64,000 nucleotides of DNA from Streptomyces sp. 7-21 (GTDB taxonomy: Bacteria > Actinomycetota > Actinomycetes > Streptomycetales > Streptomycetaceae): the NCBI RefSeq assembly GCF_016741785.1, contig NZ_JAERRL010000002.1:62001-126000 (forward strand). The letters run 5' to 3'. Below the pieces are notes generated by a model. That model worked only from the letters and a program-made list of their open reading frames with translations. It searched no databases and was not told the origin of the DNA. The translations under genes were made by a program, and so were the position numbers. The stretch's first letter is position 1. Every line of letters begins with the position of its first letter. Positions 41,074-48,496 of this stretch are shown here, one piece after another.

Positions 41074-41514
41074 GTGCCGATGACCTCCGTGCACGCCGCC
41101 GGGGTCCCGGCGGTCCACCAGGCGGGCATCGACGAGGGCGACGCCACGTTCGGGACGGCCGCGCCCGGCTGGGCCGCCTTCGACGCGGCGGAACTCCCCG
41201 GCTACCGCTTCGTCGCGCTCGGCGCGGACGGCTCGGTCCTCGGCTGGACCGCCGTCAGCCCGGTCTCGGCGCGCACCGGTGACGCCGGGGCGGTGGAGCA
41301 CCCCGTCTCCGTCCGCCCCGACGCCCGGGGCAGGGGAGCGGCGTCCGGGCTGCTCGCGACGCTGATCAGGTCGACCGAGGCGGCGGGCATCTGGACCCTC
41401 CAGGCCGGGATAGGCCGGGATCTTCCCGGAGAACGCCGCCAGCCTGGCCCTCCACCGGCGCGCCGGGTTCCGCGAGTGGTTCTGCTCGAGCGGCGCAGCC
41501 GGGTCATCACCTGA
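41074..41514 (+). pseudogene. PAT/bar-like GNAT N-acetyltransferase, frameshifted
   Basis: VPAVHQAGIDEGDATFGTAA, FDAAELPGYRFVALGADGSV, VEHPVSVRPDARGRGAASG and STEAAGIWTLQAGI follow the phosphinothricin-type acetyltransferase family closely. Then a 10-bp tandem duplication (41402-41421) shifts the frame; FPENAASLALHRRAGFRE continues one frame over, and VVLLERRSRVIT at the end is back in the first frame, with the family's roughly 20-residue piece before DVVLLERRS missing. Start uncertain (GTG 41074). The acetyl-CoA loop (RPDARGRGAASG) is intact but the C-terminal fold is lost. Confidence 0.8.
41402..41421 (+). repeat. 10-bp tandem duplication
   Basis: AGGCCGGGAT occurs twice in succession (41402-41411, 41412-41421) inside the acetyltransferase pseudogene, producing a +1 frame change. 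Confidence 0.9.
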
Positions 41515-41601
41515 CACGAACGGCCGACCGCCCGGCGATGAGTCCGCCCGCGGCGGCGGGTCTCTCCTGTGCACGTGACCCGCGTCCGGGAGGAGCACGC
41601 C

Positions 41602-42186
41602 ATGACCGCCACCTACACCTTCGACGTCTTCGTCAGCCTCGACGGCTACGGCTCCTACGGCGAGGGCGGCGACTGGGGAGGCTACTGGGGCAAGCAGGGC
41701 CCTGAACTTCTCGACCACCGCCTCGCCCTGTACGGCCAGGAGCAGCGGATGGTCTTCGGCGCCCGCACCTACCGTCTGTTCGCCGAGATGGTGGCCGCCA
41801 GCGACGAGCAGCCGGAGGTGCTCGACCCGTGGGTCACCCGGATGCGGCACCTCCCGGCGACCGTGGTGTCCACGACGCTGACGGAGCCTCTCGACTGGCC
41901 GGACGCCACCGTCGTCAGCGGCGACGCCGTCGAGGTCGTCGCCCGGCTCAAGGAGGAGTCCGCCGTGCCGCTGCGCTCGCACGGCAGCCTGTCGATGAAC
42001 CGGGCGCTGATGGCCGCCGGTCTGGTCGACCGGGTGCAGGTGACGATCTTTCCCGTGCTCACCGGCCGGACCGGAACGGAGCCCGTGTTCCGGGGCGCGG
42101 CCGACTTCGACCTCGACCTGCTGGAGACCCGCACCCTCGACGGCCGCACGCAGGAACTCATCTACCGGCCCCGTCTGCACGCCTGA
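41602..42186 (+). CDS. Dihydrofolate-reductase-family (RibD C-terminal domain) protein
   Basis: 194 residues from the ATG after GGGAGGAGCACGCC. The RibD_C/DHFR-like fold shows in TYTFDVFVSLDGYGSY, MVFGARTYRLFAEMV, VSTTLTEPLDW, VARLKEESAVPLRSHGSLSM and LVDRVQVTIFPVLTGRTG. Stand-alone members are NADPH-dependent reductases with unknown substrates, common and scattered in Streptomyces. No folate or riboflavin genes adjoin. Confidence 0.85.
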   Translation: MTATYTFDVFVSLDGYGSYGEGGDWGGYWGKQGPELLDHRLALYGQEQRMVFGARTYRLFAEMVAASDEQPEVLDPWVTRMRHLPATVVSTTLTEPLDWPDATVVSGDAVEVVARLKEESAVPLRSHGSLSMNRALMAAGLVDRVQVTIFPVLTGRTGTEPVFRGAADFDLDLLETRTLDGRTQELIYRPRLHA

Positions 42187-42249
42187 GCCGGGGCCGCCAC
42201 GGTGGGCGGCTCAGCCGGACCGCCCGGTGGGAAGGGTGACGCGACGCGC

Positions 42250-42360
42250 TCAGCCCGGCAGGAGACCTTGCCGGCCGACGGCCCGGACGAAGGTCTGCCA
42301 CGCAGCGGCGGAGATGGTGAGAACGGGGCCGCCAGGGGCCTTGGAATCACGCACCGGCAC
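42250..42360 (-). pseudogene. DUF397 C-terminal remnant
   Basis: Minus-strand translation VPVRDSKAPGGPVLTISAAA then WQTFVRAVGRQGLLPG and a stop. This is the second half of DUF397 (compare the intact protein at 30392-30586, which reads VPVRDSKNP). The N-terminal WxKSSYS half is missing. Confidence 0.7.
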
Positions 42361-42376
42361 GCTCTCGGCTGCCTTG

Positions 42377-42530
42377 TCGATGCGGATGACCCGCCAGGAG
42401 ATTCTGCGCCGAGACGAGGCGCCCCAGCTGGTCTGCGTCCTTGGCGAAGCGGTACTGCACCGCCAGATCGGCAGCCCGGCGACGCTTGCGGGCCAGCTGA
42501 AGCGGCTGCGCGAGGTGAATTTCCCCGCCC
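42377..42530 (+). pseudogene. XRE/DUF5753 (Scr1-like) domain fragment
   Basis: Plus-strand MRMTRQEILRRDEAPQLVCV, LGEAVLHRQIGSPATLAGQL then KRLREV matches the start of the DUF5753 domain, which usually reads ARMARQEILxRxxPPxLWxVLDEAALRRPVG. No helix-turn-helix and no rest of the domain. It points away from the DUF397 remnant although intact pairs are codirectional, so the locus was rearranged. Confidence 0.65.
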
Positions 42531-42818
42531 GGGCTGCCGATCCAGGTCGTACTCTTCGCGCAAGGCTGGTACGCCGGGCTAGAAGGAGGCCAGCTAGGTC
42601 TGGTTGGCAAGTCGCGGTTTAGGCCCGGGCGTTGACTACTCGTGACCGCGTCCTCCTTGCTGTCGCCCGGCGTGGGCACGCGGCTCAGCCGGCGCCTCGC
42701 ACCCGCACGCGCGGTCACGCCGTCCGCATCCGGTTCCCCGGCGTGACGTCCCGCCTGGTTTGGCGCGGCAGAGCCGTCGAACGTTTCGAAGGCCGGGGCG
42801 AACGTTGGGGCCCGCCGG
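42531..42818. other. Intergenic stretch with one operator-like palindrome
   Basis: Beyond the pseudogene fragments, the only feature is TCGAACGTTTCGA at 42777-42789 (TCGAA-N3-TTCGA). A related CCGAA-N3-TTCGA lies at 43898-43910 in front of the same lacI gene, so both may be bound by that regulator. No gene or terminator is obvious. Confidence 0.45.
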
Positions 42819-43868
42819 TCAGCGGCGGCGCTCCGGGGGCGGGGCGGTGCTGTCCCGCACGACCAGCTCAGTGGTGAGCTCCAGGCGCTTGTGCGGCAAG
42901 GGCTCGCCCCGGGCCAGCGTGACCACCATCCGCGCGGCCTCGGCCGCCATCTCCATCAGCGGCTGCCGGACCGTCGTCAGCGGCGGCGTGGTCCACTCGG
43001 CGGGGTAGAGGTCATCGAAGCCGACGACGCTCAGGTCGTGGGGGATCCGCAGCCCCGCCTCCGCCGCCGCCCGGTACACACCCAGTGCCTGCGCGTCGTT
43101 GCTGGCGAACACCGCCGTCGGCGGGTCGTCCAGCGCCAGCAGGTCCCGGGTGTGGCGCAGGCCCGTCTCCACCACGAAGTCGCCGGTGCGCACCAGCGCC
43201 TCGTCCACCGGCACGCCCGCCGTGTCCAGCGCCGCCCGGTATCCGTCGAGCCGGGCGCGGCTGGCCAGCGCGTGCGGCGGTCCGGTGATGACGGCGATGC
43301 GGCGGTGGCCGAGCTGGAGCAGGTGGCGCGTGGCGGACAGGCCGCCGCTCCAGTTCCCGGCCCCCACCGAGGGCGACTCGTGGCCCGGCTCCCCGGTCGG
43401 GTCGATGATCACGAACGGGATACCGCGCGAGCGCAGCTGGTGGCCCTCCTCGTCGGTGGGGCCGGTGAAGACGGAGATCACGCCGGTCGGGCGGCGCGCC
43501 AGCACCTCCTCGACCCAGCTGTATCCCGGGGCCTGGCCGCGCAGTTCGGACACCACCGTGGCGAGGCGGTGCTGCCGCGCCACCGTCTGGACGCCCTGGA
43601 GCACCGCGTTGGCGTAGACGCCGCTGAGGGTCTGGAACACCAGCTCCAGCAGGGCGGCCGGGCTGGCCGCCTTCTTCCGGCGCCGGTAGCCGTGCTGGCG
43701 GATCACGTTCTCGACGGTCGAGCGCGTCGCGCGTGATACGTCCGCCCGGCCGTTGACCACCTTCGAGACGGTCGCGACCGAGACGCCCGCGCGTTCGGCG
43801 ATCTGCGCGATGGTCAGCGGCCCGGAACCCGTGCCGTCCGGTGAGGCGGTTCTGTCCGCAGCGGTCAT
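42819..43868 (-). CDS. LacI-family regulator of the ThuA/Gfo-Idh module
   Basis: 349 residues. Helix-turn-helix TIAQIAERAGVSVATVSKVV, hinge-type RRRKKAASPAALLELVFQ, ligand domain with VFASNDAQALGVYRAAAEAG and VVGFDDLYPAEWTTPPLTTV. The hinge lacks the usual NxxARxL pattern, having a basic RRRKK stretch instead. Divergent from the ThuA-like gene across a 180-base region with two inverted repeats. Confidence 0.93.
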   Translation of the reverse strand: MTAADRTASPDGTGSGPLTIAQIAERAGVSVATVSKVVNGRADVSRATRSTVENVIRQHGYRRRKKAASPAALLELVFQTLSGVYANAVLQGVQTVARQHRLATVVSELRGQAPGYSWVEEVLARRPTGVISVFTGPTDEEGHQLRSRGIPFVIIDPTGEPGHESPSVGAGNWSGGLSATRHLLQLGHRRIAVITGPPHALASRARLDGYRAALDTAGVPVDEALVRTGDFVVETGLRHTRDLLALDDPPTAVFASNDAQALGVYRAAAEAGLRIPHDLSVVGFDDLYPAEWTTPPLTTVRQPLMEMAAEAARMVVTLARGEPLPHKRLELTTELVVRDSTAPPPERRR

Positions 43869-43878
43869 GACGGGAAGT

Positions 43879-43910
43879 GTAACGAGAGTTACCGGTGCCG
43901 AACCTTTCGA
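43879..43910. promoter_or_regulatory. Two operator-like inverted repeats
   Basis: GTAAC-gaga-GTTAC at 43879-43892 is a perfect inverted repeat 10 bases before the lacI start codon, followed by CCGAA-N3-TTCGA at 43898-43910. They probably serve autoregulation and control of the divergent operon. Confidence 0.6.
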
Positions 43911-43942
43911 AGACCCCGTTCGCGCTCGTCGTGTGCGATGTC

Positions 43943-43971
43943 TTGACGCTGTCTGGGGCCATTTCTACAGT
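43943..43971 (+). promoter_or_regulatory. Near-consensus housekeeping promoter for the ThuA operon
   Basis: TTGACG (43943-43948), 17-base spacer, TACAGT (43966-43971): both hexamers fit the sigma-70/HrdB consensus with optimal spacing, about 78 bases before the GTG at 44049. Confidence 0.75.
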
Positions 43972-44048
43972 TGCCGAGGCCGTAAAGTTCGGACTTTGGC
44001 CTGAAAGTTTCTGCCCGAGCCCCTCACCACGACAGGAGAAGGCAGAAC

Positions 44049-44708
44049 GTGGCATCCGAGGAACGACAAGCACTCGTGGTGCGCGGCGGCTGGGAGGGCC
44101 ACCGCCCCGTCGAGACCACCGACCTGTTCATCCCCTTCCTCACCGGCGCTGGCTTCCGGGTCCGGACGGCCGACACGCTCGACGTCTACGAGGACGCCGC
44201 CCTGCTCGCCGCCACCGACCTGATCGTCCAGTGCTGGACCATGGGCGAGATCACGCCGGAGCAGTGCGACTCACTCACCGCCGCCGTCCGGGCCGGCACC
44301 GGCTTCGCCGGCTGGCACGGCGGGATCGTGGACTCCTTCCGCGGCAGCGTGGACTACCAGCTGCTGACGGGTGGTCAGTTCCTGTTCCACCCGCCGGGCT
44401 TCCAGCGCCACCGCGTCAGCCTCGACCCCAAGCGGGCGGACCACCCCGTCATCAGCGGCCTGTCGGACTTCGAGGTCGACACCGAGAAGTACTGGCTGGC
44501 TACCGACCCGCTGATCGACGTCCTCGCCACCATCACCTTCGAGCCCGACGAGACGCGGCCCCGCGCCGCCGAACACCCCGCCGTCTGGACCCGCCAGTGG
44601 GGCCGGGGCCGGGTCTTCGTCTCCACCATCGGCCACAAGCCCGACGACTTCGACACGCCGGAAGTACGCACCATCACCGAGAGGGGAATGCTGTGGGCCA
44701 GCCGCTGA
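44049..44708 (+). CDS. ThuA-like domain protein
   Basis: 219 residues, GTG start after ACAGGAGAAGGCAGAAC. ThuA-like glutamine-amidotransferase-fold features: ALVVRGGWEGHRPVETTDLF, CWTMGEITPEQ, GTGFAGWHGGIVDSFRGSVD, RADHPVISGLSDFEVDTEKY. The fold has the type 1 amidotransferase shape but without the catalytic triad. ThuA proteins work with ThuB-type oxidoreductases in disaccharide (trehalose, sucrose) oxidation in rhizobia; here too a Gfo/Idh gene follows, overlapping by 16 bases. Confidence 0.88.
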   Translation: MASEERQALVVRGGWEGHRPVETTDLFIPFLTGAGFRVRTADTLDVYEDAALLAATDLIVQCWTMGEITPEQCDSLTAAVRAGTGFAGWHGGIVDSFRGSVDYQLLTGGQFLFHPPGFQRHRVSLDPKRADHPVISGLSDFEVDTEKYWLATDPLIDVLATITFEPDETRPRAAEHPAVWTRQWGRGRVFVSTIGHKPDDFDTPEVRTITERGMLWASR

Positions 44709-45787
44709 ACGTGGGGATCATCGGTGCCGGTGCGATCAGCGGCGCCTACCTCACCACCCTGGAGCGCCTCGGCGCGCTGCGTCTGACGGCCGTCACCGAC
44801 CTCGACCGCGCCCGCGCCGAGCGCCTCGCCGAACGGGCGGGCGGCGGCGTCGCCGTCGCCGCTTCCAGCGACGAACTCCTCGCGCGCGACGACGTGGAGG
44901 CCGTGCTCAACCTCACCCTGCCCGCCGTCCACGCCGAGATCAGCCTGGCCGCCCTCAACGCCGGAAAGCACGTCTACAGCGAAAAGCCGCTGGCAGCCAC
45001 CCGCGAGGACGCCGACGCCCTGCTGGCGGCCGCGTCCGCCACCGGGCTGCGGCTGGGCTGCGCCCCGGACACCGTGCTCGGCGCGGGCACGCAGACGGCC
45101 CGCAAGGCGGTGGACGACGGCCTCATCGGCACGCCCGTCGCCGCCACGGCGTTCATGACCAGCTCCGGGCCCGAATCCTGGCATCCGGACCCGGAGTTCT
45201 ACTACCAGCCGGGCGGCGGGCCGCTGCTGGACATGGGCCCGTACTACCTGTCCGCCCTCGTCCACCTGCTGGGCCCGGTCGTCCGCGTCACCGGCGCGGC
45301 CTCCCGCCCCCGCCAGATACGCACCATCGGCAGCGGCCCCAAGGCGGGCACCCGCTTCCCAGTGGCGGTCGACACGCACGTCACCGGGATCCTCCAGCAC
45401 GCCAGCGGCGCGCTGTCCACGCTCGTGATGAGCTTCGACGTCCCGGCCTCGCAGCTGCCGCGGATCGAGGTGTACGGCACGGCGGGCAGCCTGTCCGTGC
45501 CTGACCCCAACCGGTTCGACGGCACCCCCGCGCTCAGCCGGGGCGACGCGTGGGAGGCGCTGCCCTACTCGGCCGGCCACCAGCCCGGCGGACGCGGCAC
45601 CGGCCTGGCCGACATGGCCGAGGCGATCCGCGACGGCCGCCCGCACCTGGCCTCGGCCGAACTCGCCGCGCACGTCCTGGACACCATGCTCACTCTCCTC
45701 GACGCCGCCCGCGACGGCGGCACCCTGCCGGTCTCCCGCACCACCGAGCGGCCGCCCGCCATGCCGGGCGTGGCCACGGCCGCCTGA
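44693..45787 (+). CDS. Gfo/Idh/MocA-family oxidoreductase (ThuB-like position)
   Basis: 364 residues from the GTG at 44693 inside the end of the ThuA-like gene, with GAGGGGAAT before it. Rossmann motif NVGIIGAGAISGAYLTTL, catalytic YSEKPLAATREDADAL and GGGPLLDMGPYYLSALVHLL. Coupled with ThuA-like, it probably oxidises a sugar or related polyol using NAD(P). A GC-rich stem-loop follows. Confidence 0.92.
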   Translation: MGQPLNVGIIGAGAISGAYLTTLERLGALRLTAVTDLDRARAERLAERAGGGVAVAASSDELLARDDVEAVLNLTLPAVHAEISLAALNAGKHVYSEKPLAATREDADALLAAASATGLRLGCAPDTVLGAGTQTARKAVDDGLIGTPVAATAFMTSSGPESWHPDPEFYYQPGGGPLLDMGPYYLSALVHLLGPVVRVTGAASRPRQIRTIGSGPKAGTRFPVAVDTHVTGILQHASGALSTLVMSFDVPASQLPRIEVYGTAGSLSVPDPNRFDGTPALSRGDAWEALPYSAGHQPGGRGTGLADMAEAIRDGRPHLASAELAAHVLDTMLTLLDAARDGGTLPVSRTTERPPAMPGVATAA

Positions 45788-45809
45788 CCAGGTGCGCGTT
45801 TGCACCCGC

Positions 45810-45838
45810 CCGGCCGCCCGGCCCAACCGGGCGGCCGG
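45810..45838 (+). terminator. Stem-loop after the ThuA/Gfo-Idh operon
   Basis: CCGGCCGCCCGG (45810-45821) pairs with CCGGGCGGCCGG (45827-45838), 12 bp, loop of 5, 22 bases after the stop. Confidence 0.75.
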
Positions 45839-46014
45839 CTCGCCCCCGCCGCCCGCACCCGCTGGGGTCCGCGGTCCGCTCCCGTCGCCGTTGTGCTGAC
45901 GTTCTGTCACATTCCTGCGTCAGAACCGGTGAGGAAGAGGGCCTGGACATGGTGAAACCCCCAGGTAGATGGGAGAGTTGCACCGACCCAGACATACGAG
46001 GTGAGGACGCGCCC

Positions 46015-46809
46015 ATGTCTCCATCACGGATCGCATCCGTTCTTTCCGTCTCCGGCCTGACCGTGCTGGCCACCGCCACCCTGACGGCTGCCCCCGCCGC
46101 TGCCCAGGAACCCGCCACGGTCAGGGTCGACACCGACGCCCAGTCCATCGCCTACCTGGCCGCCGACGGGCAGGAAAACGACCTGTACGTGACGTCGATG
46201 GGCACCGGTGACGGCGTGCGCTACGTCGGTTTCAACGACGTGGTGCCCATCCAGGCCGGCGACGGCTGCGAGTACGCCGACCCCGGTGACGACACCATGG
46301 TCATCTGCGCCCTGCCGACCGACAGCGAGCTTCCCGACGACATCCTCATCTACCTTGGCGACGGCGACGACCACGTGTTCACCAGTGACCCCGGCGTCTC
46401 GCTGGTGCACGGCGGCCCCGGCAACGACGAACTCCACGCCCACTCCGCCGCGATGGTGATGGGCGACGAGGGCGACGACCTGGTGATGGGAGCCCTCGGC
46501 CTGATGGGCGGTGACGGCGACGACCACCTGATCGGCGACCCGGGCGACCAGGTCATGCGCGGCGGCCGCGGCAACGACGTCATCGAGGGCATGGACGGCG
46601 ACGACGTCATCTACGGCAACTCCGGTGACGACTACATCACCGGTGGCCGGGGGAACGACTACATCTCCGGCGGCCCGGGCGACGACATCATCTACGGCAA
46701 CAGCGGCGACGACACCATCCTCGGTGGCGGAGGCAACGACACGATCTCCGGCGGCCCCGGCAACGACTCGATCTCCCCCGGCCCCGGCAACAACGACGTG
46801 CGGCAGTGA
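46015..46809 (+). CDS. Secreted calcium-binding RTX-repeat protein
   Basis: 264 residues; ATG after GAGGTGAGGACG. Signal peptide about residues 1-30 (ending AAAQE). After a short N-terminal domain with two Cys (GDGCEY, VICALP), the rest from about residue 105 is nine or so copies of the RTX nonapeptide GGxGxDxxx (GGRGNDVIEGMDGDDVIYGN, GGPGNDSISPGPGNN), which folds into a calcium-bound beta roll. No enzymatic domain is visible. RTX proteins in Gram-positives are usually exported by Sec, as this signal peptide implies. Confidence 0.88.
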   Translation: MSPSRIASVLSVSGLTVLATATLTAAPAAAQEPATVRVDTDAQSIAYLAADGQENDLYVTSMGTGDGVRYVGFNDVVPIQAGDGCEYADPGDDTMVICALPTDSELPDDILIYLGDGDDHVFTSDPGVSLVHGGPGNDELHAHSAAMVMGDEGDDLVMGALGLMGGDGDDHLIGDPGDQVMRGGRGNDVIEGMDGDDVIYGNSGDDYITGGRGNDYISGGPGDDIIYGNSGDDTILGGGGNDTISGGPGNDSISPGPGNNDVRQ

Positions 46810-46832
46810 CGTGACACCGTAACTGCCCCCAG

Positions 46833-46879
46833 CGCCCCGGGGCACGGGCCACCGCCAGGCCGGCCCGTGCCCCGGGGCG
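46833..46879 (+). terminator. 18-bp stem-loop after the RTX gene
   Basis: CGCCCCGGGGCACGGGCC (46833-46850) and GGCCCGTGCCCCGGGGCG (46862-46879) are perfectly complementary. Confidence 0.85.
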
Positions 46880-47075
46880 GCTCGTTTCGGGAGTCCCATA
46901 ACTCGCTTTCTGGAAACGGCTGTTCGCAGGGTGGTGGCCGAGTAGGGTGCTGCTCGCGCTCTTGTACCCGGTCCGGCCGCGCGGCGGTCCCCGCCGCGGC
47001 TCCAGGGAGGAGACGGTGCCGGCCGGAGCTTCGGAACCGCGCCCGCACGACCGTCCTCCAGGGGAGGGACTTTCC

Positions 47076-47345
47076 GTGGCCACCCGTCACCAGTTCGCGG
47101 CAGCGTCCGCCGCGTGCCTCAGTGCCGTCCTGCTGCTGTCCGGCTGCTCTGACGACCGTGACTGCGACTCATCGCCCCGGCGTTCCGGCGACAGCGGCAC
47201 CGGCCAGGAGTACGAGGTCCACAAGGCCGCCGACCCCGGCCGCAGCGTGGGTGGCCGGGGCGGACGCGGTGGCCGCCGGGGCGGCGGTTACCACCACTAC
47301 AACAGCGACGACGACTGCGACGAGGACGACGACCTGTTCGACTGA
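47076..47345 (+). CDS. Small lipoprotein with Gly/Arg and acidic tail
   Basis: 89 residues from GTG after AGGGGAGGGAC. Signal peptide with lipobox LSGC (Cys near residue 23), then RDCDSSPRRS, a Gly/Arg-rich stretch and an Asp/Glu-rich end (DDDCDEDDDLFD). No domain recognised. An upstream in-frame extension is possible but the lipoprotein signal fixes this start. Confidence 0.6.
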   Translation: MATRHQFAAASAACLSAVLLLSGCSDDRDCDSSPRRSGDSGTGQEYEVHKAADPGRSVGGRGGRGGRRGGGYHHYNSDDDCDEDDDLFD

Positions 47346-47539
47346 GATGCGCGCACGCCTCGCCGCGGGCGCGGGCCGGAAACCGCGAGGGGCGGGCCAC
47401 CGGGCGACCGGCGGCCCGCCCCCGTTCGCGGGACGCCGCGCGAGGACCCCGCCGCGTCGATGCCCGGCACCACGCCCGCCGGGGAGGAGACTGCGGCGCG
47501 ACGGCCCTCGCAGGACCCCTCGCACCACCAGGAGGAACC

Positions 47540-48481
47540 ATGCGCCTTCCCGCGCCCCTGACCGGCGTCATCCCGCCGGTGTGCACCCCGCTCACCCCCG
47601 ACGGCGACGTCGACACCGACTCCCTGCTGCGCCTGGTGGACTTCCTGGCGGACGCGGGCGTCGACGGCCTGTTCCTCCTCGGCTCCACCTCCGAGGCGGC
47701 CTTCCTGACCGACGCCCGCCGCCGCGCCGTCGTTGAGGCCGTCGCCGGGCACCTCGCCGGGCGGCTGCCGCTGCTCGCCGGGGTCATCGACATGTCGACG
47801 CCCCGGGTGCTGGACCACGCCCGTGCGGCGCTCGACGCGGGCGCCGACGCGCTCGTGGCGACCGCGCCGTTCTACACCCGCACCCACCCCGCCGAGATCG
47901 AACGCCACTACCGGCTGCTCGCCCAGCGCACCGGCGCGCCCGTCCTCGCCTACGACCTGCCAGCCTCCGTGCACACCAAGCTCCCCACCGAGCTGGTGCT
48001 GCGGCTGGCCGAGGACGGCGTGCTCGCCGGCGTGAAGGACTCCAGCCAGGACCAGACCGGGCTACGCTCCCTGGTGACGGGCGTGCGCTCCGGCCCCGCC
48101 GGGCAAGCCGGTTTCAGCGTCCTGACCGGCTCGGAGAACCTCGTGGACACCGCCCTGCTCATGGGCGCCCACGGCGCCGTGCCCGGGCTGGCCAACGTCG
48201 ACCCCCACGGCTACGTGCGGCTGTACGCCCACTGCGCCGCCGGCGACTGGCGGGCGGCCCGCGCCGAGCAGGAGCGGCTGCTGGAGCTCTTCGCCATCGT
48301 CCGCGCCGCCAGCCCGGAGCGGATGGGCGGCGGCTCGGCGGCCATCGGCGCGTTCAAGACGGCGCTGCGGCTGCGCGGCGTCATCGCGCACGCCACCACC
48401 GCGGAGCCGCAGCTCCCGCTCACCGCGGCCGAGACCGAGGCGGTGGCCGCCCGGCTGGCCACCGCCGGGCTGCTGTCCTAG
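47540..48481 (+). CDS. DapA/NanA-family class I aldolase
   Basis: 313 residues; ATG after CAGGAGGAACC. The dihydrodipicolinate-synthase-like barrel shows FLLGSTSEAAFL (the GxxGE loop variant), VLAYDLPASVHT (catalytic Tyr) and LAGVKDSSQD (Schiff-base Lys). The family covers lysine biosynthesis, N-acetylneuraminate lyase and sugar-acid aldolases. The GSTSEA loop differs from the GTTGE of true DapA, which argues for a catabolic aldolase. A secreted sialidase gene converges 15 bases away, so sialic acid cleavage is plausible but unproven. Confidence 0.85.
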   Translation: MRLPAPLTGVIPPVCTPLTPDGDVDTDSLLRLVDFLADAGVDGLFLLGSTSEAAFLTDARRRAVVEAVAGHLAGRLPLLAGVIDMSTPRVLDHARAALDAGADALVATAPFYTRTHPAEIERHYRLLAQRTGAPVLAYDLPASVHTKLPTELVLRLAEDGVLAGVKDSSQDQTGLRSLVTGVRSGPAGQAGFSVLTGSENLVDTALLMGAHGAVPGLANVDPHGYVRLYAHCAAGDWRAARAEQERLLELFAIVRAASPERMGGGSAAIGAFKTALRLRGVIAHATTAEPQLPLTAAETEAVAARLATAGLLS

Positions 48482-48496
48482 CCCGGCGGCGCGTCC

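Noticed and set aside
44049..44708. ThuA-like protein as an active glutamine amidotransferase
   Set aside because: The fold is similar but the Cys-His-Glu triad is not present in the translation.
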